A DNA stretch of 64,000 nt. It comes from SAR324 cluster bacterium. GTDB lineage: Bacteria; SAR324; NAC60-12. Positions within the stretch are counted from its first letter, which is position 1. The number at the start of each line of letters is the position of its first letter. The position numbers were made by a program, and so were the translations under genes. The notes under the pieces are model-generated. The model was not told the origin of the DNA. It did no database searches and saw nothing but the letters and a program-made list of their open reading frames with translations. Below are positions 34,313-43,349 of the stretch, one piece after another. The stretch lies in assembly GCA_015231825.1 (NCBI GenBank), contig JADGAV010000015.1:1-64000 (forward strand), read 5' to 3'.

Positions 34313-34663
34313 ATGCCATTTTTCAAATGGAAAGAACTGGAGAGTGAATTAGTCACACCCAGGTATTCACCGGCTAGAGGACCGGCAGTCCAGGGGGAAA
34401 AGATGATGATGGGGCGTTTTTCCTATCCGGCTGGTGGGGTGGCCAAGGCTCATTCTCACCCGAACGAGCAGATTGTTTCGATGCTCAAAGGAAAGGCCAG
34501 GGTCCGCATTGGGGATGAAGAAAGAATTCTGGGTCCTGGAGAAGTCTATTTCATTCCGGCAAATGTTGAGCATGAAACTGAAACTTTGGAAGATCGGGAA
34601 GTCATTGTTTGCAAAAACATTGTTCCCAAATGGAGTATCAAAGAAGCTAAATGGGATGACTAG
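34313..34663 (+). CDS. Cupin_2 domain protein (paralogue 1)
   Basis: This 116-residue cupin has motif 1 AKAHSHPNEQIVSMLKG and motif 2 GPGEVYFIPANVEHETE, keeping the metal-binding His, His, Glu and His. The N-terminal MPFFKWKELESELVTPRYSP and C-terminal IVPKWSIKEAKWDD are shared almost residue by residue with the cupin at 35318, so the two arose by duplication. It starts after GGAGGG. First gene of a run of four: cupin - cupin - cupin - hydrolase. Confidence 0.82.
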   Translation: MPFFKWKELESELVTPRYSPARGPAVQGEKMMMGRFSYPAGGVAKAHSHPNEQIVSMLKGKARVRIGDEERILGPGEVYFIPANVEHETETLEDREVIVCKNIVPKWSIKEAKWDD

Positions 34664-34859
34664 CTCCATCAAAAAATGCAAACCTGATTTGGAACGTGTC
34701 ATTCAGTGGGGTTTGTTGGAATTTGTGATGAGCTCAGTCAAAATGGGGCAGGGAGAATATTCTGTCGTGAGAGAGGCGACAGTTCATTAAACGACGCCCA
34801 ATACAAGGTTAGTGATATCAAACAAATGATTTTGTAACAAAAGTTTAAAGGGAGAAAAG

Positions 34860-35270
34860 ATGGCAAACAGTTCACAAACAGAGGAGACTTTAACACCTGG
34901 AGCAGCCCGCGCCGGCAACGGCAAGTACGAATTTGAACTGGCAAAAGTGAACCATATTATGGGGGGCCCTGACTATTCAACAGCCAATGGTTCCTGTATT
35001 GAAGGGGACCGGATGATGGTTGCGCTCATGCGTATGCCTGCTGGAACGGGAGCTGTCGCCCATTCCCATCCGAATGAACAATGGATCTACATCCTGGAGG
35101 GAACCATGGAAGGGGAAATAGATGGAGTGGAACACAATGCTCAGGCCGGCACAGTGCTCTATATTCCCGCCAATACCATACACAGGAGCCGGGCCACTCC
35201 GGATGCAGATGTTTTGTTTTTTACAGCAAAAGACACTTCACATGGACTTCAGGGGATGAAGGCTCCCTGA
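34860..35270 (+). CDS. Cupin_2 domain protein
   Basis: The 136-residue cupin has motif 1 AVAHSHPNEQWIYILEG and motif 2 QAGTVLYIPANTIHRSR. It is distinct from its two neighbours in both ends (N-terminal ~20 residues polar, C-terminal FFTAKDTSHGLQGMKAP). The C-terminal 'VLFFTAKDT' resembles cupins linked to aromatic or lactone catabolism, but the reaction cannot be assigned. The start follows AAAGGGAG. It sits between two paralogous cupins. Confidence 0.8.
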   Translation: MANSSQTEETLTPGAARAGNGKYEFELAKVNHIMGGPDYSTANGSCIEGDRMMVALMRMPAGTGAVAHSHPNEQWIYILEGTMEGEIDGVEHNAQAGTVLYIPANTIHRSRATPDADVLFFTAKDTSHGLQGMKAP

Positions 35271-35317
35271 AAGCAGTATATTATTCTGAGTCACACATTG
35301 AATGGAGATTGCGTATC

Positions 35318-35674
35318 ATGCCATTTTTCAAATGGGAAGAGTTGGAAGCAGAGTTGATCACACCCAGGTATTCGCCTGCAAAAGGTCCTTCTGTGGAAGG
35401 AGAAAAAATAATGATGGGCTGCTTTTTCTATCCTGCCGGAGGAAAAGCGGAAGCTCATGCACACCCCAATGAACAAATCATTTCGATTTTCAAAGGCAAA
35501 GTCAAATTCCGGATTGAAAATGAAGAAAAAATACTCGGTGCCGGCGATGTTTTTTTAATACCGGCAAACGCGGAACATGAGATGGAAATCATTGAAGATA
35601 CCGATGTAATCTTTTGCAAGGACCTGGTACCCAATTGGAGTATCAGAGATGCAAAATGGGAGGATGAGTCCTGA
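35318..35674 (+). CDS. Cupin_2 domain protein (paralogue 2)
   Basis: The 118-residue protein is closely similar to the cupin at 34313 (same MPFFKWEELEAELITPRYSP start, PAGGKAEAHAHPNEQIISI core and LVPNWSIRDAKW end). In motif 1 the first His pair is HAHP, in motif 2 GAGDVFLIPANAEHEME. The start at 35318 is supported by GGAG and by alignment with the paralogue; the longer frame to 35081 runs through the preceding gene. It lies 38 bp before the hydrolase gene. Confidence 0.83.
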   Translation: MPFFKWEELEAELITPRYSPAKGPSVEGEKIMMGCFFYPAGGKAEAHAHPNEQIISIFKGKVKFRIENEEKILGAGDVFLIPANAEHEMEIIEDTDVIFCKDLVPNWSIRDAKWEDES

Positions 35675-35712
35675 TTATTTGATGATGAACCTTAACCTTC
35701 AGGGAAAGTACA

Positions 35713-37452
35713 ATGAGCAAGAATGGTGAAATTAAAGATGGGATGAGAATCGAATGGGATGTCCCCATTCCGATGGATGATGGTATTGTCATTCGTGCCG
35801 ATGTCTATCGGCCTGTTGACGGAAGTCAGCACCCTGTAATTCTCTCTTATGGTCCTTATGGAAAATATCTCACCTTCCAGGATGGATACGTATCGGCATG
35901 GGAACGAATGGCCTCTCAGCACCCTGATGTCACGGCCGGTTCTACCAACAAATACCAAAACTGGGAAGTGGTTGATGTTGAAAAATGGGTACCAGATGGT
36001 TATGTTGTGGTGCGAGCCGATTCTCGGGGCTGTGGCCGGTCACCGGGTTATGTTGATCTCTGGTCATTGAGGGAAGCGCAGGATCTTTATCAATGTATCG
36101 AATGGGCAGCGGAACAGCCATGGAGCAGCGGAAAGGTTGGACTCAACGGAATTTCATACTATGCCATGAACCAGTGGCAGGTCGCTTCGCTTCAACCCCC
36201 TCATCTCTCCGCAATGTGCATTTGGGAAGGAGCCGCGGATTTTTATCGGGATTTGAGCCATCACGGCGGTATTCTATGTACCTTTTCAAAGAACTGGTAT
36301 GATATGCAGGTCAAGACAGTACAGCATGGGGTAGGAAAACGCGGTTATCGCAGCAGCATGGTGGCCGATTGGGTGGCAGGACCTGAAACATTGAGCGAAG
36401 AAGAATTGGGCGCAAACCGATGTGATTTTGGAGAAGATGTTTTTGTTCACCCGCTTGATAATGTGGAATACTGGCAGTCAAGAATGCCGGATTGGTCCAA
36501 AGTTACGGTCCCGTTCCTGTCTTCAGGGAATTGGGGTGGACAAGGCTTGCACCTGCGTGGAAACATTGAAGGTTTTGTCCGTGCCGCTTCTGAAGAGAAG
36601 TGGCTTGAAATGCACGGAATTGAACACTGGACTGAGTTCTATACAGACTATGGAGTCGAACTTCAGAAACGTTTTTTCAATTATTTTCTGAAGGGAGAAG
36701 ATACAGGTTGGCAAAATCAGCCCAAGGTGCAGTTACTGGTCCGTCACCCCGATAAATTTGTTAAACGGATGGAAAATGAATGGCCGCTCTCCAATACTCA
36801 GTGGACCAAATTTTATCTGAACCCCACTGACTTCAGTCTGAGCAGCGATCCGGCCACAACAGAAAGCCAAATCACTTATGATGGACTCGGGGACGGTGTC
36901 ACTTTCCTGACTCCTCCCTTGAAGAAGGAAACCGAGATCACCGGTCCCTCGGTCGCAAAATTATTTGTCTCATCAAGCACAGAAGATGCCGATTTATTTC
37001 TTGTCCTTCGGGTGTTCACAGCCGATTTAAAGGAAATTGTTTTTCAGGGGGCCCTTGATCCTCATACCCCCATCGGCCAAGGTTGGCTGCGGGCGTCTCA
37101 TCGTAAACTTGACCCGAAGCTGAGCACAGAATATCGTCCCTATCACACCCATGATGAAAAACAAGCCCTGACCCCGGGTGAAGTGGTTGAACTTGATATC
37201 GAGATTTGGCCGACCTGTATTGTTGTCCCTGCCGGTCACCGGATTGGTCTTAGTGTGCGCGGTAAAGACTACGTCTATCCCGGTGGAAGCGGGGGAGGTT
37301 TGTCAAATATGAAAAATGAATTCACGGGCGTGGGTCCGTTCCTTCACAATGATTCCGGTGACCGTCCTCCTGCAATTTTTGGAGGAAAAAACACTCTTCA
37401 CACTGGGGGCAGCCGGGGGGCTTACCTCCTGCTGCCAATTATCCCGGACTAG
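35713..37452 (+). CDS. CocE/NonD-family alpha/beta hydrolase
   Basis: The 579-residue enzyme has the CocE layout: an N-terminal alpha/beta hydrolase (X-Pro dipeptidyl-peptidase-like, ~10-340) and a C-terminal jelly-roll domain (~350-575, with WLRASHRKLDPKLS and PAGHRIGLSVRG). The nucleophile elbow is GLNGISYYAMNQWQVAS, where the family has GxSYxG, so the Ser is present but the following Gly is replaced by Ala-Met. RADSRGCGRSPGYVDLWS carries the oxyanion Tyr/Arg region. Members hydrolyse esters or amides (cocaine esterase, glutaryl-acylase). No signal peptide. It is the last gene of the cupin run. Confidence 0.87.
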   Translation: MSKNGEIKDGMRIEWDVPIPMDDGIVIRADVYRPVDGSQHPVILSYGPYGKYLTFQDGYVSAWERMASQHPDVTAGSTNKYQNWEVVDVEKWVPDGYVVVRADSRGCGRSPGYVDLWSLREAQDLYQCIEWAAEQPWSSGKVGLNGISYYAMNQWQVASLQPPHLSAMCIWEGAADFYRDLSHHGGILCTFSKNWYDMQVKTVQHGVGKRGYRSSMVADWVAGPETLSEEELGANRCDFGEDVFVHPLDNVEYWQSRMPDWSKVTVPFLSSGNWGGQGLHLRGNIEGFVRAASEEKWLEMHGIEHWTEFYTDYGVELQKRFFNYFLKGEDTGWQNQPKVQLLVRHPDKFVKRMENEWPLSNTQWTKFYLNPTDFSLSSDPATTESQITYDGLGDGVTFLTPPLKKETEITGPSVAKLFVSSSTEDADLFLVLRVFTADLKEIVFQGALDPHTPIGQGWLRASHRKLDPKLSTEYRPYHTHDEKQALTPGEVVELDIEIWPTCIVVPAGHRIGLSVRGKDYVYPGGSGGGLSNMKNEFTGVGPFLHNDSGDRPPAIFGGKNTLHTGGSRGAYLLLPIIPD

Positions 37453-37496
37453 TGTCGGGTTTGAATGGGCAAGCAAAAGAAAGTGTTTCCTGCATT

Positions 37497-37520
37497 CCGC
37501 CGAATCGGCTTTTTCGGCGG
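37497..37520 (+). terminator. Hairpin after the CocE gene
   Basis: CCGCCGAA (37497-37504) pairs with TTCGGCGG (37513-37520) around an 8-base loop, 44 bp after the stop. No T-run follows, so it may be a factor-dependent or weak terminator. Confidence 0.4.
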
Positions 37521-37844
37521 GATCCTTCTCTTCTCCAAAGCCACAGATTCCTCTTTTTCCTCGGAAATCAGGCCTTTGTATGCAGAGCCAGGGAGTCTGT
37601 TCCCCGAGATGCCTGCCGTTTCGCTTGGTCAATTTTGATGTAAAAAACCTGCTTTCAAGCGCTTCCGGGAAACTTGGGAAAAGCTTGAAGAAATTCCGTA
37701 CCTTCTGTACATTTTAAAGACATTGAAAGTTGAAGATACCTTGTGAAACGTCAATATTATTGAACTCTTTGCTATTTGAAAACCAAATGATTTGCTTCTG
37801 AAAGCACCTTCAATTGAACAGGCATCATGGTAAAAGGAGGAAGT
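37521..37844. other. Intergenic region upstream of the duplicated binding protein
   Basis: No gene is supported. It should hold the promoter for the binding protein - hybrid kinase pair; I see no clear consensus. Confidence 0.4.
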
Positions 37845-39215
37845 ATGGGATTCAGTAAACGGTTCGTGATTGAAATATTGTTGACACTCTCATTTTTCTC
37901 GATTTTCAGCGGTCTTCTCTTTGCCGCTGAAAATACTGAAAGTGCAGCAAAAGAGAAGTATGTTTTCTATACAGCAATACCATCCCCGACAAGAGATATT
38001 ATAAGAGGGCGTCTGGAGGAAGCTTTCCGGAGAATCGGTTTAACAATGGAACTGAAAATTGCTGTCTCAGCCCAAAGATCCCTGATCCAGGCAAATGATG
38101 AAGGGGATGGTGACGCAAACCGGGTAAAAAACCTCAAAAAGATAGCCCCGAAAAATACGGCAAATCTGCTCCAAATCCCGGAACCCATTCTGAGGGATGG
38201 CTTTTATGTGTATTCTAAAAATCCGGAAATGACGATTGACGGATGGAAATCACTAAAAGGTTACCGGAACGGCGCACGGTTGGGAGTCAAATATGTTGAA
38301 AAAAATTTGCCGGAAAAACGAACATTTTCCGGGACGACGGAGCAACTTTTGAAGATGCTGGCAAACGACCGTATCGATACAGTCGTAGACTGGGGGTTGA
38401 TTACAACGAAAAAGGTAAAAGATCTCAAACTGACTGCAGTGAAGCAACTGTCCCCGCCGCTGGCGATAATCCCCACCTTTGCCTACATTCACAAAAAACA
38501 TCAATCGCTTGTTCCGCAGCTTGCAAAAGCGCTCACCGAGATGAAAGAAGACGGCACATTTGAAACAATTAAAAGTGAGATAATCGATCCTTCTGCAGAA
38601 CAGAACGAATTTATTTTCTATACCGGAACCGGGTCTCGTTTTAAACAGATGCTGGAAAAACGTTTGAATAAAATCTTCAACAGGATCGGTAAATCGGTCC
38701 GATTGGTTTCAGCGGAGTCTTCACAGCGAGCTCTGGTTTTGGCGAATGAAGAGGGTGACGGCGATGCCGCCAGAAATTCCAATATCAAGGAACTGTCCCC
38801 TGAATCAACCGGCAATCTGCTGCAGATTCCAACACCCATGACCACCAGCGTTTTTAATGTCTACAGTAAAAAAATCGATTTCTCTGTTGAAGGCTGGGAT
38901 TCTCTTCGAGAATATCGAAACGGTTTCAGAAGTGGAATCAAACTGTTTGAGAAAAATGTTCCGGGAGAAAGAATCATGCTGCCCAGTGCGGAACGATTGT
39001 TTCAAATGCTTGACGCAGAAAGGTTGGATACTGTGATTGAACACAGCGTTGTAGCGGAGCAGATTATTGAAAAGATGAATTTTTCGGGAATCAAGAAACT
39101 GTCTCCGCCATTGCTGGAAATTCCGACCTATAGCTACATCCATAAAAAACACAAAGCATTGATTCCCGAAATTCTGAAAGCCATCGCTGATTTAAAAAAA
39201 GAAGGTATCTTATAA
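37845..39215 (+). CDS. Periplasmic protein with two tandem solute-binding-like domains
   Basis: The 456-residue protein has an N-terminal signal peptide (VIEILLTLSFFSIFSGLLFA). Two homologous halves follow (~30-240 and ~245-456). Each begins 'FIFYT/VFYTA', carries the shared motifs Q-R-(A/S)-L-x-x-A-N-(D/E)-E-G-D-G-D-A and N-L-L-Q-I-P, then W-x-S-L-(K/R)-x-Y-R-N-G, and ends 'K-x-L-S-P-P-L-x-x-I-P-T-(F/Y)-(A/S)-Y-I-H-K-K-H'. The fold resembles solute-binding family 3, used here probably as a sensor. The ATG at 37845 has AAAGGAGG four bases upstream. It is 42 bp before a membrane histidine kinase, so it is likely the kinase's periplasmic partner. Confidence 0.8.
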   Translation: MGFSKRFVIEILLTLSFFSIFSGLLFAAENTESAAKEKYVFYTAIPSPTRDIIRGRLEEAFRRIGLTMELKIAVSAQRSLIQANDEGDGDANRVKNLKKIAPKNTANLLQIPEPILRDGFYVYSKNPEMTIDGWKSLKGYRNGARLGVKYVEKNLPEKRTFSGTTEQLLKMLANDRIDTVVDWGLITTKKVKDLKLTAVKQLSPPLAIIPTFAYIHKKHQSLVPQLAKALTEMKEDGTFETIKSEIIDPSAEQNEFIFYTGTGSRFKQMLEKRLNKIFNRIGKSVRLVSAESSQRALVLANEEGDGDAARNSNIKELSPESTGNLLQIPTPMTTSVFNVYSKKIDFSVEGWDSLREYRNGFRSGIKLFEKNVPGERIMLPSAERLFQMLDAERLDTVIEHSVVAEQIIEKMNFSGIKKLSPPLLEIPTYSYIHKKHKALIPEILKAIADLKKEGIL

Positions 39216-39257
39216 ACGCATGAAGATCATTTATTAACATCGTGACCATTCACAATA

Positions 39258-41498
39258 ATGATTAAATTTTCGATCCATAAAAGTCTCAGACAGGATTTGA
39301 GTTTGCGTATCGGTTTGATCATTCTCTGTATTGGTCTTTTAATCGGAGGGGCATATTATCTTCTTTCTGTTCATCTTTCTGAAAAAGAATTCAACGGATA
39401 TATAAAAGATCAGACCAAAAGTATTTCGAATGCCTTCGCACTCCAGCTCTGGCTCTTTGATCTCAACACAACCCAGGACCTCTGTAAACTTCTGATAGAT
39501 TCTCCCCGGATAAGCGGTTTGCGTGTACTTGATCATCGAAAAGAAATCATTTGCGAACAAGTGCCCATCAGGAAAGAGGATACGGTTCTCGTGAGCCAGG
39601 AGATCCTTCACAGTGGGACAAAACTGGTAGGATTTGTTGATATTTATTATTCCAATGTTTCATGGGTACAGCAGCGAAATAATATTTTACTCATTGGAAT
39701 CTGCCTGGTGTTGAGTATTATTATTGGCGCCTTTGTTTTTATAAATATTCTGCTGAAAAATTACCTGTCAAAACCTCTGGAAAATTTACAGAAAGACATG
39801 GAGTTGCTGGCACAAGGGGATTTCCAACCGTCAGAAATGGTGAGTCAAAAAGCGGAAATTCAAAATATAATCGATGCGTTCAATGATTTGACATCACGCC
39901 TTCAGCGGCGAGACAAAGAAATAAGCAGAAAAACCGAAGACCTTAAAAGGGAAATTTCAGAACGGGAGCGCACGGAAGGATTGTTACGCAGAAGCAAGGA
40001 ACATTGGGAAAGAACATTCAACGCAATGAAGGATATCGTCACGATTCAGAACAAAGACATGGAGATTATTCAAGCGAATCAAGCCACTCTGAATCTTTTT
40101 CAATCGGACCACAGTGAAGTGATTGGGAAACGGTGCTATGAACTTTTCCGTGAAACCAGCACACCTTGCGAGGGTTGTCCCGAAATTTTAACCCTTGGTG
40201 ACTGTGCCATACACGAGAGCACCATTGCTCATGAAAAACTGCAGAAAGTTTTTTATGTGACCAGTTCTCCCATTTTAGACGAAAAAGGAGAATTCACTCA
40301 TCTTGTTCATATTGCCAGGGATATGACCGAGCAGAAAAAATTGGAATCTGACTTGTTTCAGGCTCGCAAAATGGAAGCAGTCGGCACCCTGGCGGGAGGA
40401 ATCGCCCACGATTTCAACAATATGCTTTCTGGCATTCTCGGCTATGCTGATTTGGCAAAAGAAGAAATCCCGGCAGGGAGCGATGCAAAAAGTTACCTTG
40501 TGGAGGTTCTCAAAGCAGGAAATAGAGCAAAAGAACTGGTGAAACAAATTCTCACCTTCAGCCGCAAAGGTACCGAAATTCAGAATCCGCTGCAGGTATC
40601 TCTCGTCATTAAAGAAGCGCTGAAATTCATGCGCGCCTCATTGCCGTCAACTATTGAGATGAAAGAAGAAATTGATTCGGAATGTGGTTTTGTCATTGCG
40701 AATCCGATCAATATCCACCAGGTTCTTGTGAATCTCTGTACCAATGCACTTCATTCAATGGAAGATGAAAAGGGAACTTTGGCTGTTAAGTTGAAGCGGG
40801 TGGAGCTTGCGAAACACAATGCAATCCCGGGGGCTGCTAAAGCAGAAGGGAAATTTGTTGAGCTCTCGGTAAGAGACAGTGGCTGCGGCATGGACAAAGA
40901 AACAGCAGCGCGGATTTTTGAACCCTATTTTACCACCAAAGAAGTAGGAAAGGGCAGCGGGATAGGCTTAGCGCTTGTTCATGGGATCGTTCAACGTTGC
41001 GGAGGTTTCATCAAAGTCGAAAGTGAACTGAATAAGGGGACAACATTTTTTGTATATTTTCCAATCGTAGAAGAAAATTCAGCGGAGGGAACTGAAGCTC
41101 CACAAATACAACTCCCTACCGGAAGTGAACGAATTTTGGCGGTTGATGATGAAGGAGCCATTGCGGAATTAATCAAGGCAACGCTGGACCGATTGGGATA
41201 CCGGGTTACCATCCACTGCGAAAGTGTAGCAGCTCTTGAACTGTTTCGATCGGCTCCGGAAAATTTTGACCTGGTTATTTCAGATCAGACGATGCCTGGT
41301 CTTTCAGGTATCGAACTCTCGAAAAAATTATTGGAAATCAGACCGGATATTCCCATCATTCTCTGCACAGGCTATAGTTCAGTTGTTTCTGAAGAGACCG
41401 CTGAAGAATTCGGCATCAAACGGTTTGTTTCAAAACCGATCAGCAGGTCGAAGCTGGCAATGACGGTGCGAGAAGTCCTGGATCAGGTGCGCACTTAG
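39258..41498 (+). CDS. Hybrid sensor histidine kinase (HAMP-PAS-HisKA-HATPase-receiver)
   Basis: The 746-residue inner-membrane kinase has TM1 at ~17-39, a ~100-residue periplasmic part and TM2 at ~142-165, then HAMP (~165-220). The PAS domain (~245-365) contains RCYELFRETSTPCEGCPE and a further Cys. HisKA carries the phospho-acceptor His384 in GGIAHDFNNMLSGILGYADL; the ATPase domain has DSGCGMDKE and GKGSGIGLALVHGI. The C-terminal receiver has Asp676 in LVISDQTMPGLSG. It probably transmits a signal from the upstream binding-like protein. No DNA-binding response regulator is adjacent, so the output is unknown. Confidence 0.92.
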   Translation: MIKFSIHKSLRQDLSLRIGLIILCIGLLIGGAYYLLSVHLSEKEFNGYIKDQTKSISNAFALQLWLFDLNTTQDLCKLLIDSPRISGLRVLDHRKEIICEQVPIRKEDTVLVSQEILHSGTKLVGFVDIYYSNVSWVQQRNNILLIGICLVLSIIIGAFVFINILLKNYLSKPLENLQKDMELLAQGDFQPSEMVSQKAEIQNIIDAFNDLTSRLQRRDKEISRKTEDLKREISERERTEGLLRRSKEHWERTFNAMKDIVTIQNKDMEIIQANQATLNLFQSDHSEVIGKRCYELFRETSTPCEGCPEILTLGDCAIHESTIAHEKLQKVFYVTSSPILDEKGEFTHLVHIARDMTEQKKLESDLFQARKMEAVGTLAGGIAHDFNNMLSGILGYADLAKEEIPAGSDAKSYLVEVLKAGNRAKELVKQILTFSRKGTEIQNPLQVSLVIKEALKFMRASLPSTIEMKEEIDSECGFVIANPINIHQVLVNLCTNALHSMEDEKGTLAVKLKRVELAKHNAIPGAAKAEGKFVELSVRDSGCGMDKETAARIFEPYFTTKEVGKGSGIGLALVHGIVQRCGGFIKVESELNKGTTFFVYFPIVEENSAEGTEAPQIQLPTGSERILAVDDEGAIAELIKATLDRLGYRVTIHCESVAALELFRSAPENFDLVISDQTMPGLSGIELSKKLLEIRPDIPIILCTGYSSVVSEETAEEFGIKRFVSKPISRSKLAMTVREVLDQVRT

Positions 41499-41993
41499 AT
41501 TTTTATCTTCTTACGGGCTCGTGGCCGCAGAAGCTTTTGAAAAGGCTTTGAAGGGAATTTCAGTCGAGCTTTTTCCGATTGATTCCCCTATACTCCTTTA
41601 ACAGCCTTTCTCTGCTCTTTGAATTCAAATGGTTTCATCAGCTGTCCGTTCAATTCTCTTTCTTCAGTGATTTCATTTGCCAGCAAATCTCGCTATCCTT
41701 TGTTTAAAAGGATGGGATATCAGGTCAAAATTCTATTAACTTTTCCGTTATTTGCTTTTCTTTTGTCACCGGCGTTCCGAAAATGGTCGTAACGAGCTCA
41801 AAATCGTGAAAATGATTGGTAAAGATCTGCAAAGCTTCGATGCAAATAAAAAAGTCCGTGGCCATGTATCCCGGTTTTTCCCTCGAACTCAAATTAGCGT
41901 TGCGAAAAAGTTATTCTGGTAGAAATCAGCTATAAAAAATTGGAATAGGGATGGAGAGAATTTTTAAAAAATGGATTTTTTGACCGAGTCTTT
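41499..41993. other. Intergenic region with a trace of a receiver domain
   Basis: No intact gene. On the minus strand around 41600-41640, LMKPFEFKEQRKAVKGV is readable and resembles the end of a receiver domain (compare LLIKPFELKQ in the kinase at 43350). Upstream of it the frame is lost. This may be a remnant of a former two-component gene. Confidence 0.35.
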
Positions 41994-42605
41994 TTAATCT
42001 CCATACTCGTCTTTGTAGTCAAGAATAGCGGCTTCAACAACGGACCGTGCATGAGCTCGACCGTAAGCAGGACCGATGAATACCCTGTGTTCCTGACCGG
42101 GGATCATTTTGTAGGTCGTGAAATAGTGATGCAGACGTTCCACCAGAATTTCGGGAAGTTCGGAAATGTCATGGACATGAGACCATAGGTTATCGTTTTC
42201 CAGAATTGCGATAATTTTATCGTCGGCCTCGTCCGAATCCATCATCGGTAATCCTCCGACAATCCGGGCATTCAGAATGACTTCGGATTTTGTGATAGGG
42301 CGTTCACTGACAACGCAAATGTCCAAGGGATCGTGATCTCCCCCGATGGCATTCGGCATCAGCGCTCCAACCCGGTTGCCGCAATAGGTTCTCGGAATGA
42401 AACCGTAGAGACTGGGAGGTTGGGAAGAAGAACGGTGAGGGCGGTCGACACGCAGATACCCCGTGACTTTGTCGACTTCATATTTAACTCGGTCGAAGGG
42501 AGAAATTTCAATGTAGGCGTGGACCAGTGTCGGAGGATTGGGACCGACTTCAAGACCGTGCCAGGGATGAGGTCTCCAGCGATAGAAGGACGGGGGAAAA
42601 GCCAT
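41994..42605 (-). CDS. ppa: Inorganic pyrophosphatase, family I
   Basis: The protein has 203 residues. It hydrolyses pyrophosphate to drive biosynthetic reactions in the cytoplasm. The signature DxDPxD is present as [14 protein letters not shown]; the N-terminal Glu and Lys ([19 protein letters not shown]) and [14 protein letters not shown] agree with the bacterial/plant-type family. The N-terminal ~25 residues ([20 protein letters not shown]) extend beyond the E. coli enzyme. Alone on its strand, with the cold-shock gene ~220 bp upstream. Confidence 0.93.
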   Translation of the reverse strand: MAFPPSFYRWRPHPWHGLEVGPNPPTLVHAYIEISPFDRVKYEVDKVTGYLRVDRPHRSSSQPPSLYGFIPRTYCGNRVGALMPNAIGGDHDPLDICVVSERPITKSEVILNARIVGGLPMMDSDEADDKIIAILENDNLWSHVHDISELPEILVERLHHYFTTYKMIPGQEHRVFIGPAYGRAHARSVVEAAILDYKDEYGD

Positions 42606-42715
42606 GTTTGTTTCGCTGAATTTGGTGTGCAGGAAAATTTAAAATCTTTTGTATCCGCTGATCGTCATTGGGTTTCGCAGTCCCGAGACAAAGAACGTTT
42701 CTAAATAATAGATGC

Positions 42716-42735
42716 GGAGCGGAAAAATCCGCTCC
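42716..42735 (-). terminator. Terminator hairpin after the cold-shock gene
   Basis: GGAGCGGA (42716-42723) and TCCGCTCC (42728-42735) form a perfect 8-bp stem with a 4-base loop, ~86 bp after the cold-shock stop. The T-run is poor on both strands. Confidence 0.5.
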
Positions 42736-42821
42736 GGTTCCTGTGATACTTTATTAACAGTGGCAAGCGTCCGCTTTCTGTAAGGGTCAAATTGCCCTGA
42801 AAAAATGTATCTTTTTCAAAA

Positions 42822-43016
42822 CTACTTGTCTGAGCTCACCTTGACCGCACATGGGCCTTTTTGCCCTTGGCCGATCTCGAAAGAAACATTTTCTCCTTCT
42901 TTCAGGTATCCCCCTTCAACATCAGAATGATGTACGAAAAGATCATCTCCGGATTCTTGCTCAATGAATCCGTATCCTTTTTGTGAATTGAACCATTTGA
43001 CTGTTCCTGTTGGCAT
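42822..43016 (-). CDS. Cold-shock domain protein, CspA family
   Basis: The 64-residue protein consists of one OB-fold cold-shock domain. RNP1 is KGYGFIEQ and RNP2 is DLFVHHSD; the start [10 protein letters not shown] is classic. It binds single-stranded RNA/DNA and melts RNA structure. Acidic loop residues ([18 protein letters not shown]) are usual. Its ~110-base AT-rich upstream region could be a long leader as in other csp genes. AGGAAGGATA lies before the ATG. Confidence 0.95.
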   Translation of the reverse strand: MPTGTVKWFNSQKGYGFIEQESGDDLFVHHSDVEGGYLKEGENVSFEIGQGQKGPCAVKVSSDK

Positions 43017-43349
43017 TTTGTATCCTTCCTAGTATTGGTTTTTTAAGCTGAATTTGCCAACGCACAATATCAGGATCATTGGAAATCCTTCGATAGAATG
43101 AACAGGCATTGTCCAAAAAAAATTACTTGTATCATACAAATGAGATGAGTCGCAAGTTGTTGATTGTCAGTATGCTGCCCGGGGATGAAATTTATGCAAG
43201 TTGAAGAATTTAATTCTGACCGTGGTAGCTCGGTCAGAAAGCTTTTTCGGGCGAAGGAGTGCCTGTCTGCAGGCAGGGAATTTTTTTCCAGGGGAGGGGT
43301 CTCGAAGAGAAAGAGAATAAAGGAATATGCAGTCTTTTCAAGAATTGAT
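43017..43349. other. Intergenic between csp and the second hybrid kinase
   Basis: About 330 bp. It holds the csp leader/promoter (right of 43017) and a strong hairpin at 43214-43239. A 103-codon plus-strand open frame (43164-43475) overlaps the kinase end and shows no domain. Confidence 0.45.
43214..43239. terminator. Perfect hairpin, candidate terminator
   Basis: TTCTGACCG (43214-43222) pairs with CGGTCAGAA (43231-43239) with an 8-base loop; AGCTTTTTC follows on the plus strand. On the minus strand it lies 111 bp after the kinase gene. Direction is uncertain. Confidence 0.5.
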
